Of a stretch of 64,000 bases of DNA, positions 27,739 to 36,518 are shown in pieces. The notes under the pieces were generated by a model that saw nothing but the letters and a program-made list of their open reading frames with translations, was not told where the DNA came from and made no database searches. The stretch is from positions 124,001 to 188,000 of the forward strand of contig NZ_JANQBD010000016.1 in assembly GCF_024722015.1 (NCBI RefSeq). Direction: 5' to 3'. Both the position numbers and the translations under genes were made by a program. This DNA comes from Paenibacillus radicis (ex Xue et al. 2023). Lineage in GTDB: Bacteria > Bacillota > Bacilli > Paenibacillales > NBRC-103111. Numbering within the stretch: position 1 is the stretch's first letter; each line of letters opens with the position of its first letter.

Positions 27739-28365
27739 CTAAATTCTCGAACCTTCATCCAAATGCTCTTGTGAGTTGGTCTTTACTATGGTTTTCTTAC
27801 CGTTATCATATCTCCAAATATGAACACCTGTATCACCTGTCGGAATAGTTACTGGGGCATCATAAGGCAAATTTAAAAAACTTCTAAACAACATTGAGAT
27901 CATACCTCCGTGAGATACGATGCATATTGTATTTAAACCCTTAGCTTGATCTAGAAATGCCAATAGCTTGGATATGAAGTTTTCAGCTCTTGCTCTAAAT
28001 TGTATTTCGGTTTCACCGCCCTCTATAGATTCATGACGCTTTCGCCCTCCTACCGGGAAGGGATATTTAATCCGTGCTTCTTCGATTAACATTCCTGCGA
28101 TTACGCCATTGTTAAGCTCCATTAAATCTTCATCCAAATTTATAGGTAGTTGAACTTTATTAGATATGGCTTCCGCAGTTTCTTTCGCTCTCTTGAGAGT
28201 ACTCGAATAGATCAAATCCGGCTTGTAATTATGATAAATCCAGTCAGATAGCTGCTTTACTTGTTCTCCCCCTAATTCCGTTAAAGAGTAGTCAGCTCTT
28301 CCTTCACAACGCTTTAAAATATCTGCTTCCGACTGTCCATGCCGTATAACTAATATTTCTACCAT
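27739..28365 (-). CDS. Histidine phosphatase family protein
   Basis: 208 residues with the catalytic RHGQSEAD motif at the N-terminus (LVIRHGQSEADILKRCEGRADYSLT), YSSTLKRAKETAEAIS, and the second catalytic His in IVSHGGMISML. Phosphoglycerate-mutase-like phosphatases of this kind have broad small-phosphate substrates. The start follows GGGGGAAAG. Confidence 0.92.
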   Translation of the reverse strand: MVEILVIRHGQSEADILKRCEGRADYSLTELGGEQVKQLSDWIYHNYKPDLIYSSTLKRAKETAEAISNKVQLPINLDEDLMELNNGVIAGMLIEEARIKYPFPVGGRKRHESIEGGETEIQFRARAENFISKLLAFLDQAKGLNTICIVSHGGMISMLFRSFLNLPYDAPVTIPTGDTGVHIWRYDNGKKTIVKTNSQEHLDEGSRI

Positions 28366-28569
28366 GAGCTTTCCCCCTATAAAATTTACTTTAGGACGTT
28401 TAGCATTTTACAAGCGTCTTAAAAAAGTTACTCTAAAATGGGCTCAAAACCGAAATCACCGCTTGACGAAGTCATTCGATTCCGTCTCCTTATCCGCCTA
28501 GCCCTGGACAAAAACTTAAGAACGGTAATGACAGCGCACACGACTTTATTCGAATTTATTCGACTTGAA

Positions 28570-28834
28570 GCCACTGCCTGCTCCCAAAAAACTGCATTTA
28601 TACATCCTTTAGCCGGTATTTCCGAAGTCTCATAGAATTCATGCAAATGTGCATTTATTTTTTCATTCTTAGCTAAAGCGGAGTGTTTTCCATGAAAATG
28701 GATGTACTTTTGCAGGTTTGTTCTCACTACAGCAATTCCGGTAGGAAAATAACTGCATGTTTGCAGGATTTTGCGAAGACTAGTGGTCGTGGAGGGTCAA
28801 GTACTGATTTTGAGGTTGAGCCCTAAAATGAGTG
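28570..28834. repeat. Dispersed intergenic repeat, copy A
   Basis: About 265 bp share extensive identity with 48265-48533, including TTCATGCAAATGTGCATTTA, CTTTTGCAGGTTTGTTCTCAC and ACTGCATGTTTGCAGG. Small indels break any shared reading frame, so the two copies are not conserved as protein. ATGCA-AATG-TGCAT is a perfect small palindrome inside. The copy overlaps the end of a NUDIX pseudogene. The 200 bp before it (28366-28569) hold no gene or recognised feature. Confidence 0.85.
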
Positions 28835-29200
28835 TATTGTTTTTTATATAATGCTCTATTATGGATTTATGAGTTTCAGCGACAGCTATTGATTCTAGCT
28901 CTGATCTATTTATATATTTGAGTTCTAATGATTCATCACTGCAAACTAGCCTCTCATACGGTTCAACTTCCACCTTGTAAGCAATTGTAATAATTCGTTT
29001 CACGTTTCCATCTGGGAATTCAATATTAATGATTCATCCTTCTTTATTGCACCGCCTATTATCGCCCATTTTCCACTATCGGTTCTTTTTTCCATTAATA
29101 ATTTATTGTCATTTTCGATTAACGCTACCACACCAACACTTGTAGGCTGGTTCGGTGTCGGAGCATCTATATTTTTATAATAAAATCTTGCCTCTCCCAT
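28797..29200 (-). pseudogene. NUDIX hydrolase pseudogene with catalytic-box deletion
   Basis: The first segment (MGEARFYYKNIDAPTPNQPT, SVGVVALIENDNKLLMEKR, WAIIGGAIKKDESL) is a normal NUDIX N-terminus. The frame then breaks (at about 29035) and resumes in another frame at IEFPDGNVKRIITIAYKVEVEPYE, a typical NUDIX C-terminal part. The stretch that should hold the REUxEExGU catalytic residues is missing, so an internal deletion plus a frame change has inactivated it. Its 3' end runs into repeat copy A. Confidence 0.8.
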
Positions 29201-29372
29201 ACGAAGTGCCACATCCTTTCTTCAAAAAAATATCTATTACAATAATACCTTATTATGGAAGTGAACCGTAAGGTTTTTTCGAGGAATAATGTGGGATTGC
29301 AGAGTCATTGGCATATGGACGAAATACGAGGTAAAATAGAGATAGATGTCGAATGGTGGAGGTGGAGAACGG

Positions 29373-29852
29373 ATGAAACCAATGGTACATTGCCCAAAGC
29401 GATCACGAAAAACGCGGTATGGACAGGCATTAATGGTTGTAGGTATTGCAGCGGCACTGCTTCAGCCGTATTCCACTGTAGAGGCCGGACTATTGGATCG
29501 GGTTAAAGATATATACCAGCTGCCGGAGCAGGTGGAGAGCATTCAAAAAGAGTTTGATGCGACAAAGCAGCAGCTGCAGGAGCAAAAGGACAAGCTAACC
29601 GAGACGGTGCGGCAGTCGATGCAAACGGAGGAGCGACTGATCGCTCAAAATAAGCAGCTACAGGAGCAGAATGAAGCGCTCCAAAGACGCATCCAATCTA
29701 TGGAACAAACCGCACAGGATAAAAATGCTTTTACACGAAAAATAACAACGATAGCTATAACGGCCGTTATTCTTGTTTTAGGTTATTTTGTATTAGGTCG
29801 CGTGCTTAGGATAACGGTGTGGAGACGGCAAAACAGCAAGATGAAGCAGTAA
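29373..29852 (+). CDS. Signal/anchor peptide plus coiled-coil membrane protein
   Basis: 159 residues. An N-terminal hydrophobic stretch (GQALMVVGIAAALLQPYSTVEA, cleavage possible after VEA) is followed by a long coiled coil (~45-120, Gln/Glu/Lys heptads) and a C-terminal transmembrane helix (~132-152) with a basic tail. The ATG at 29373 follows GGAGGTGGAG. No enzymatic motif. The topology (outside coiled coil, inner tail) suggests an envelope scaffold. It is followed 44 bp later by the AIM24 gene and may be linked to the eCIS functions around it. Confidence 0.7.
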   Translation: MKPMVHCPKRSRKTRYGQALMVVGIAAALLQPYSTVEAGLLDRVKDIYQLPEQVESIQKEFDATKQQLQEQKDKLTETVRQSMQTEERLIAQNKQLQEQNEALQRRIQSMEQTAQDKNAFTRKITTIAITAVILVLGYFVLGRVLRITVWRRQNSKMKQ

Positions 29853-29896
29853 AAGGGTAAGAAATCGGCGCTGGTCGGGATTGGGAGGGGACAGGC

Positions 29897-30595
29897 TTGA
29901 ATATTTCCTATGAGCAATCCGGGCAAATGACGCGATTAGCTGCATTGACATTGGACTTGGGCGAATCCGTGCATGTGCTTCATCCGAATCAGATCGTTGC
30001 TTTCCAAGGAGCGCCTTCTCTGCGTGAAGACTCATTCATGAAGCTCTCAGGGATGTATCGAAAAAAAAGAATGGTGCAATCGCGAATCCGCGGGCCGGCC
30101 CGCTTTATGCTCGGGCTGCCGGAGGGCTACTCTTTGGGGACGGTTGATATCAAGGAGGATGACGACCTGCTGTTTGAATTTCGTCATGTCCTGTTCTATT
30201 CAGAAGGGATGAGCTTCCGGACCCATATACAGACTCTACGCAATGCGCTGATGACACGTGATTTTGTGAAAATGCGATTTCAAGGTCCGGGAAAGCTGGG
30301 GCTGCTTACTGCTGGCCCCTTATATCCAATCGAGCTTGATCCGGGTCAACCGCTGTATGTCGATATAAGCTGTCTTGTTGCTTATCCGCAGCATGTCAGC
30401 TTAACCCCATGTGTGTACGGCAATACGTTAGCCAGCCAGAATATGAACTACCATTGGGAGATAAAAGGCTCGGGTACCGTGCTGCTGCAGCCGTGTAAGC
30501 CTGATAAACTATTAAACGAGCAGATGCAGAGCGACAGCTTGATGCGGCGCATACTAAAAGAAATCATTCCGTTTGGCGGAGTGTTTATCAAATAA
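29897..30595 (+). CDS. AIM24 family protein
   Basis: 232 residues, TTG start after GGGAGGGG. The AIM24 beta-prism fold is indicated by LGESVHVLHPNQIVAFQGAP, GPARFMLGLPEGYSLGTVDI, KMRFQGPGKLGLLTAGPLYPIE and DISCLVAYPQHV. In bacteria these proteins are of unknown cellular role, some thought to bind membranes or lipids. It ends before a shared bidirectional terminator. Confidence 0.85.
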   Translation: MNISYEQSGQMTRLAALTLDLGESVHVLHPNQIVAFQGAPSLREDSFMKLSGMYRKKRMVQSRIRGPARFMLGLPEGYSLGTVDIKEDDDLLFEFRHVLFYSEGMSFRTHIQTLRNALMTRDFVKMRFQGPGKLGLLTAGPLYPIELDPGQPLYVDISCLVAYPQHVSLTPCVYGNTLASQNMNYHWEIKGSGTVLLQPCKPDKLLNEQMQSDSLMRRILKEIIPFGGVFIK

Positions 30596-30610
30596 AGCTA
30601 ACAACCACGT

Positions 30611-30659
30611 AAAAAAGCCCTCGCTTAAATCCGGATTCTCCGGACAGCAAGGGCTTTTA
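30611..30659. terminator. Bidirectional rho-independent terminator
   Basis: AAAAGCCCT(c)GCT ... AGCAAGGGCTTTT, with A-run and T-run flanking, between the convergent AIM24 and MORN genes. Confidence 0.88.
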
Positions 30660-30664
30660 ATTCG

Positions 30665-32356
30665 TTAAGGCTTCGTCGCTAAGATTTCCAGCTGCGACAC
30701 GGCATCACCGACAGTGCGGTGGGTGAGGATGAGCAGGAAATCATCCTTATAGTAGCTGTTGGTGTAGCCCCCAGTAATAGCCGGCTGTTTCAGCTCAAGA
30801 ATACGGTACCCTTGCGCGTTCGGCTTGGTTGGGTCTGCGAAGGTTTCAATGACCGGCTGTATCAGAGCTAGCGGCTTGCTGCCCCACAAAGTCACCAGCG
30901 TTACCGTGGCTTCCTTCGGATTCATCGGTGTCGTTTCTACATTAAACGACATCTGGTAGTTGGGGTAGCTGAGCTGCAGCTTGGCGATGTCTGTGGCAGC
31001 CGCAGCAGCAGCAGCTGCAGGAAGTGTCCCGGCGGCCCCCGCAGCCCCTGCTGCCGTAGGCAGTCCGCTGGCAGGCGCTCCTGCGGGTGCTGTACCTGCG
31101 GTAGCATCCGGTACGGCAAGCTGCGCCAATGGATCTGGCAGGCCCAGCATGGTGACCTCGCCAGGCTTGCCCAGCAGGTCTTCGAGCTTCTTGCTGGACA
31201 GCCCGATGAAGCTTTGCAGGCTGACTGCGCCGCCTGCGAAGAACGACTTCAACAGCGGAGCGCCATCGGCATCGAATAAAGTGCCTATGCCCTCGTAAAC
31301 GCCGTTTTTGAACTCGCCTTTGTAGACGAGCTTCCCTGTACCGTCCATCGCTTCTCCTGCACCTTGGTACACACCGTTCAAGAAAGAGCCTTTGTATACG
31401 GCCGTTCCTTTGTCGCTGAAGGCAGTGCCTTCTCCGTTGTACATGCCCGCTGCAAAAAGCCCTTTATATTTCAATAAGCCTGTGTCGTAAAATTCCGAGC
31501 CTTCCCCGGAGAATCTGCCATTTTTAAACTGGCCGTCATAGAGCAGTATGCCTTTGCTGGTGTACAGCTTGCCGGCCCCATTATACTCGTGTGCGGCAAA
31601 TTCTCCTTCGTACAGCAGCGTTCCTGTTGCATCGAACAGCTTTCCTGCGCCGCTGTAGCGGCCTGCGTTGAAAGCCCCGTCGTATTGAAGCGCCCCATTA
31701 GGGTAGTACAGCTTGCCAGTCCCGCCGAATTGGCCGTTTTGAAACTCGCCGATGTAGCTAACCTTTTTATCCGCTGCATAGAGAGTTCCTTGACCGTTAT
31801 AGGCATCCCCGAGAAACTGGCCTTTATATAGCAGTCTGCCTTGTTCATCGTTCAAGGTGCCTGCTCCATTTTTTTGACCCTTATCCAACTCGCCGTCATA
31901 CAGTACGATCCCTTGCTTTCCATACAGCTTGCCTTTTCCTGTAAACAAACCTTCGACCAAATCACCCTCATACTTGGAGGCGCTTTGCTCATCGACTACT
32001 TTAGCGGTTCCTGAGTAAGTTAAGCTTTTGGAAGTATTCTCCTGAAGGACAGGTACCCGATTGAAGAATTTGTTAATCATAGCAGGGGGCTTGATAAATA
32101 TGAAATAAGCGAGCACCAAAATGACAAGCGCAATAAACAGCAGCAGTCTCTTGGAAACATAGTACTGGCCAATAAGCACATAATTGCGAAGAGAGGTTTC
32201 TTTGGCCACAAGCATGCGCTTCAATATGTCCTGGAATTTTTTGATGATGATCCCGGGCAGCTTTTTCGCGTCTTGCAGCGGTTTAAGCAGCTTGGTTATT
32301 ATAGGCGACAAAACCGGCCTAAAAACAGCTTCGACATTTTTTACGAATCCATTCAT
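30665..32356 (-). CDS. Membrane-anchored MORN-repeat protein
   Basis: About 563 residues from ATG 32356 (GTG 32368 is possible). A short amphipathic N-terminus (~1-65) is followed by one transmembrane helix (~70-88, RLLLFIALVILVLAYFIFI). Then come ten ~23-residue MORN repeats of the form YxGxFxxGxxxGxGxL (~125-365), a Pro/Ala/Gly-rich low-complexity segment (TAGAAPAGAPASG-type, ~405-445) and a C-terminal domain of unknown fold (~450-563). MORN repeats bind lipids or act as scaffolds. It is downstream of the DUF4280 tip gene by 86 bp, so both are probably one operon. Confidence 0.85.
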   Translation of the reverse strand: MNGFVKNVEAVFRPVLSPIITKLLKPLQDAKKLPGIIIKKFQDILKRMLVAKETSLRNYVLIGQYYVSKRLLLFIALVILVLAYFIFIKPPAMINKFFNRVPVLQENTSKSLTYSGTAKVVDEQSASKYEGDLVEGLFTGKGKLYGKQGIVLYDGELDKGQKNGAGTLNDEQGRLLYKGQFLGDAYNGQGTLYAADKKVSYIGEFQNGQFGGTGKLYYPNGALQYDGAFNAGRYSGAGKLFDATGTLLYEGEFAAHEYNGAGKLYTSKGILLYDGQFKNGRFSGEGSEFYDTGLLKYKGLFAAGMYNGEGTAFSDKGTAVYKGSFLNGVYQGAGEAMDGTGKLVYKGEFKNGVYEGIGTLFDADGAPLLKSFFAGGAVSLQSFIGLSSKKLEDLLGKPGEVTMLGLPDPLAQLAVPDATAGTAPAGAPASGLPTAAGAAGAAGTLPAAAAAAAATDIAKLQLSYPNYQMSFNVETTPMNPKEATVTLVTLWGSKPLALIQPVIETFADPTKPNAQGYRILELKQPAITGGYTNSYYKDDFLLILTHRTVGDAVSQLEILATKP

Positions 32357-32442
32357 CGACGTTCTCACTCCCGCTTACAAAATCGCCCGCATGCCGCAGG
32401 ACATGGGACACCTGAAAAACAGAAAGCCGCAGCAAATTTAGC

Positions 32443-32829
32443 TTATGGCACTTGGATTGTGGCTTGACCCGGATTTGCGACCTGGATGACGCCGCCCCAG
32501 TTGCACATACACTTGGAGCTATTGTTGAGCGCGGGCATATTGGCAATAAGGACAGTAGGCGAACCGGGCGCCCATGGAGCAGCTGTGACAGGTACGCAGG
32601 GCATGGGAGTGAGTACACCGAAGGCAGCTGCTGTTGCTGCGGCAACGGTTGGGTTGGAAGGAGAGTTGCACATGCCAAACGGTGTAATGTTCATTATTGG
32701 CTTATTATCCATAATATTAGCTATCGGCATAGAGGTCATGACGAGGTTCATAGGAAGCACATTCAAGGTACCGGGCGCAGCGCCGAAGGTACATTGAATC
32801 ATAGCGCCTCCACAAACAAGCATTCCCAT
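32443..32829 (-). CDS. DUF4280 (PAAR-like) spike-tip protein
   Basis: 128 residues with DUF4280 features: MLVCGGAMIQCTFGAAPGTL, IMDNKPIMNITPFGMCNSPSNPTV, PCVPVTAAPWAPG and CNWGGVIQVANPGQATI, with several conserved Cys that could coordinate a metal as in PAAR. DUF4280 proteins are found in T6SS/eCIS loci and are thought to sharpen the spike tip, sometimes carrying effectors. AAGGGAGG precedes the ATG. This is the best candidate for the missing tip of the eCIS particle. Confidence 0.85.
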   Translation of the reverse strand: MGMLVCGGAMIQCTFGAAPGTLNVLPMNLVMTSMPIANIMDNKPIMNITPFGMCNSPSNPTVAAATAAAFGVLTPMPCVPVTAAPWAPGSPTVLIANMPALNNSSKCMCNWGGVIQVANPGQATIQVP

Positions 32830-33083
32830 CGAATGAACCTCCCTTTAGCCCTAAAAATTTGAGTTATAATCAGCCTTCCGGCTTCAGAACGAGTCGTATG
32901 TAAAAGCGAACATATAGTAGAAACAATTAATTTAATAGTACTAAAAAATACCCAATGCGGCAATAAAATCCTTTTAAAGACCTAATTCGTCCGTATTCGT
33001 GTTAATTTTCCAAAAAGAGGATGCGATATGCCTACAAGTATTGTACTATTAAACTATGAAAATGGGACTCGGAGGGATTTGCT

Positions 33084-36000
33084 TTGGATGTCGCAAAAGG
33101 TGTCGGACGCTGTCTGGTGCTGCTCCTAATACTGAATCATATGTTGGTTGGTTTGGTGTCGGCTGCTCCTGGTGATAAGGTAAGGGAGCTGCCGCTTAAG
33201 GATGCCGTACAGTTGGGTATTAAGAACAGTCAAGACATTCGAGAAGCGAAGTCGGAAGTTACCAAGAAGAAAGTGGAGCTCACCCAAGCGCAGTACGCAA
33301 TAAAGAGCGAGGAAGCCAAGGATTCAAGTCTGTTTGCCAAGCCAAGAAACTTAAGTAAGGATTTGCAGATTCGTCTGAAAATTCCTGAGGCACGCAAACA
33401 GCTGCTTATTGCGGAGGAGACGCTCAAGAGTAAGACTCGATCGGTTCAGAATGACATGGAGAAGCTGTATTGGAATGCCGTGCAAGGCATGCTTGCTGAA
33501 GCGGTGTCGCAGAAGAAGCTGGACGCAGCCAAAAAAGCGTTGGATGGCGTTAAGACGATGCAAAAGCTGGGATTAGCGGATCAAGCGGCTCGGGAGCAGG
33601 CGGACAAGGCTTTGGAGCAAGCAGCATCGGAGCTGAAGCAAGCACAGCTGTCCTATAAATCGACCCGACTTGCGCTTGGAGAGAAGGTAGGACTGGATCT
33701 GGAGTCGGGTGTGACGCTTTCCTACATCCAGGACTATGCCAATTTGAACCAAGCAATGCTGGAGAAATATACTTCAGGCGCAGAAAAGACGAATCTGGGG
33801 CTGCTTCAGGACCGAGAGGAACGCAAGCTGGCTGAGGAGAAGTTCAATACAAACCGAATGCTGTATAGTGCAAAGTTTGGTGAAGCTCGGATGAAAGTCA
33901 TTGAGAGCATGTACCAAATGAAGGATATGGATTATGACCTGTTTATGGCCAACTATGATGTGACATTGGAGAAAATAGGTACGGATTGGCAAGGGTGGGT
34001 ATGGCTTGGTATTATTCCGCTTCCTAAAATTTTGCTTCAGGGGGAATATGACGGATTAAGGTATTTCGATGATATTCGGCAGTCGCTGCCGATCTCGATG
34101 ATGGATCAGAACAAAGCTGTTTTGAAGGAAAAAGAAAGCCGGAAAAACGTGATTTTAGCGATCAGGCAGTCGTATTTGGACGCGAAGGGCGCGGAGGAAG
34201 CCTACGCCCAATCATTGCGCGTTAGAGATAAAGCAGCTGACGGGGTTGAGGAAGCTATTAAGAAAATGAAGCTCGGACTTCTGAAGACAGATGAGCTGCA
34301 GAAGCTTATAGAAGCGAAAGAGCAAGCAGAGCAAGCCGTTACCTCAAGCTGGATCAGCTATAAGCTGGCCTTGGGCAAGCTGAATTTTGATTCAGGCGGT
34401 GAGGTGGAGCTGACGTATAAAGAAGGGATTTTGCCGTATCGTGAGATTGATGATGGTTTGGCCAAAATCAAGCCGCCTCAACCGGAAAAGAAAGGCCCTG
34501 CGGGCAAATGGGAATTGAAGCCGTCAGTTGGCGAGCTGATGAGTGATTTCGCCATACAAGCGGATAAAGGGCTGGAGGCAACTGATTTTGCGATCTTTAC
34601 TGCTGAAGGGAAGCCAGTTGGCAAAAAGAAGCCGATCAAGAAACGGGTGAGGCATTTAAGCGTCATGTTCAGCCAGCCGGAAAACTTGAAGGTGGTGCTG
34701 TTTAAGAAAAATGAGGTTGTCGCCGAAGGTGCCCTTGCAGGTAATGGGACATCGGGTACGATAGCCTTCGATAAGCCGGGGGAATTAGCGGCACTTCCTG
34801 CTGTGAAGGAAGCTGCACAAGCTTCAGCCAAGCCGAATGTAGAGGTTGAGAAGGGCGAAGCGCCGGAAGGAACCTTGATTATTGGCACTTATCGTATTCC
34901 TGTGGAAGCCCTGACACCTGAATTGTATAATACAGCCAAAGCTACAATGGCAGCATCGGGACAGGGTGTGTTCTTAAAATCGGAATTGTCGGGAGGAGCT
35001 TGGGTTTCCAACGAAAATGCTATGGACTTGAAAGCGATGGAGGATCCCAATGGATCGGCAGTGGTTGCTCCTGAGAAGATAGCAGCACTTAAGCTGACTG
35101 TTGAGCTTAGTGAGTCTGGCCTAATAGCGCCGCTGCTCACTGCTGCGCAGATGGTTCAAGAAGTTGAGGCTCTTAAAAAAGATACAGAGCGGTTAAAGCT
35201 GGCCAAGGAAGAGGCAGTGGCGGCGAATAAAGGTGCGGACATTGCCCGCTTGTCTATTGAGCTAAAGGATGCAGAGGCGCAGCTGGCACTGATGCAGGCG
35301 TTGCAAGCCGGTGACCAACAGGCAGCGTTTAAGCAGATTGCGCTGGTGCATAACCCGGAAGCGCTGCTAAAGCAGTTGGAGGCGGAAGCGGGCAGTGGCG
35401 CGAGCGGAGGAGCCGCAGGCGGAGCAGGCAGTGGCGCAAGCGGAGGCGCCGCAGGTGGAGCAGGCAATGGCGCAAGCGGAGGCAGCGCAGGCGGAGCGGG
35501 CAGTGGCGCGAGCGCCGCTGTAGTCGAGCAGCGCAAGCAGCAGCTGCAGCAAGCGCTCGCTGCGGGCGATGCCGCAGCTGCGTCTTCGCTGGCCGCACAG
35601 CTGTCGGAAGCGGCCATGCAGCTAGCTCTGCTAGAGAGCGGCCGTGCCGAGAGCGTAGCTGCGCTGCAGGAGGCGAAGGCCAAGCTGCAAGCAGCTGTGG
35701 CGGAAGCGCAGAAGCAGAAGGACATGCAGCGGGCTGAGCAGCTTCTGAACTCGATAGCATCACTCGATAATGCGGTGCTATCTGCACAGAAGGAAGCGCT
35801 GTTCATGCAATTGGATGCGATTATGCAGTTGCCTTCTCAATTGCTGGACGGGGAGCAGCAGGTTAATGCAGTGCTTCCTGAAGCGGTTCAAGGCGTGCTG
35901 GCTCAAGAAAGCAAGCAAATTTTAGAACAGATTAAGAGCGTTGAGCTTGAGAAATACTCGAAAGAGCAATTGGTGCTGTTGAGTGAAGCCGCTGCGGAGA

Positions 36001-36386
36001 TGAAGCAAGCCTACGGCGATTCAATGCAAATTTTTCCGGTTGAAAATGTAATTTCTCCGGATTTGTCGATTCTCTTTGAGGTCCCTCCTGCTATAATAAA
36101 TGGAAAGACCTTTTTGCCGATAAGGCCGGTTTCTGAGGCATTTGGAGCCGTTGTAATCTATGATGAGGCTGCTCGTACTGTCACTATCAGTCATGAAGGT
36201 GCAATGATTGTATGTACAATAGACAGTACTACTGGTTATGTGGATGGTGAAGCCGTATCCTTGGACACGGCACCCGTTTTAATTGCGGGAAGGACGTTTG
36301 TTCCACTTCGTTTTATTGCTGAGACGATAGGACTTGGGGTGCATTGGGACGAGGGGACGAGGACGATCCTGGTTTCTTCCCAATAA
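33084..36386 (+). CDS. TolC-like coiled-coil protein with copper-amine-oxidase-N stalk domain
   Basis: 1100 residues from TTG 33084 (GGAGGG 7 bp before). A signal peptide (LVLLLILNHMLVGLVSAAPG) is followed by two TolC/OEP-like helical repeats (residues ~35-460), a linker (~470-680), a second coiled coil interrupted by a Gly/Ser/Ala-rich repeat (~768-815), and a C-terminal copper amine oxidase N domain (IINGKTFLPIRPVSEAFGA, FVPLRFIAETIGLGVHWD), which is a wall-binding/stalk fold in Paenibacillus rather than an enzyme here. A TolC-like fold is unusual in a presumed single-membrane Gram-positive. The beta barrel that TolC needs is not evident, so a scaffold role is more likely. Confidence 0.78.
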   Translation: MDVAKGVGRCLVLLLILNHMLVGLVSAAPGDKVRELPLKDAVQLGIKNSQDIREAKSEVTKKKVELTQAQYAIKSEEAKDSSLFAKPRNLSKDLQIRLKIPEARKQLLIAEETLKSKTRSVQNDMEKLYWNAVQGMLAEAVSQKKLDAAKKALDGVKTMQKLGLADQAAREQADKALEQAASELKQAQLSYKSTRLALGEKVGLDLESGVTLSYIQDYANLNQAMLEKYTSGAEKTNLGLLQDREERKLAEEKFNTNRMLYSAKFGEARMKVIESMYQMKDMDYDLFMANYDVTLEKIGTDWQGWVWLGIIPLPKILLQGEYDGLRYFDDIRQSLPISMMDQNKAVLKEKESRKNVILAIRQSYLDAKGAEEAYAQSLRVRDKAADGVEEAIKKMKLGLLKTDELQKLIEAKEQAEQAVTSSWISYKLALGKLNFDSGGEVELTYKEGILPYREIDDGLAKIKPPQPEKKGPAGKWELKPSVGELMSDFAIQADKGLEATDFAIFTAEGKPVGKKKPIKKRVRHLSVMFSQPENLKVVLFKKNEVVAEGALAGNGTSGTIAFDKPGELAALPAVKEAAQASAKPNVEVEKGEAPEGTLIIGTYRIPVEALTPELYNTAKATMAASGQGVFLKSELSGGAWVSNENAMDLKAMEDPNGSAVVAPEKIAALKLTVELSESGLIAPLLTAAQMVQEVEALKKDTERLKLAKEEAVAANKGADIARLSIELKDAEAQLALMQALQAGDQQAAFKQIALVHNPEALLKQLEAEAGSGASGGAAGGAGSGASGGAAGGAGNGASGGSAGGAGSGASAAVVEQRKQQLQQALAAGDAAAASSLAAQLSEAAMQLALLESGRAESVAALQEAKAKLQAAVAEAQKQKDMQRAEQLLNSIASLDNAVLSAQKEALFMQLDAIMQLPSQLLDGEQQVNAVLPEAVQGVLAQESKQILEQIKSVELEKYSKEQLVLLSEAAAEMKQAYGDSMQIFPVENVISPDLSILFEVPPAIINGKTFLPIRPVSEAFGAVVIYDEAARTVTISHEGAMIVCTIDSTTGYVDGEAVSLDTAPVLIAGRTFVPLRFIAETIGLGVHWDEGTRTILVSSQ

Positions 36387-36518
36387 GATTTAACAGCTAG
36401 TAGTTTGCGTAAGCAGACTAACATCGGGAGCCTGAACTCAGTGGGGAAATCAACCCGCGAAGCGGACTGTTTGTAAACGGACTTTACGAGCTTGCGAAAA
36501 TGAGGCGATGAGAGAACG

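Noticed and set aside
28428-28727. Open frame on the minus strand inside repeat copy A
   Set aside because: The second copy of the element has a frame break and stop at the matching place, so the peptide is not conserved.
29251-29279. Weak hairpin ACCTTA ... TAAGGT followed by T-run
   Set aside because: Short imperfect stem with a long loop; too weak to call a terminator.
29255-29506. Open frame ahead of and over the coiled-coil gene
   Set aside because: It overlaps the better-supported frame with a signal peptide and ribosome site, and has no family features.
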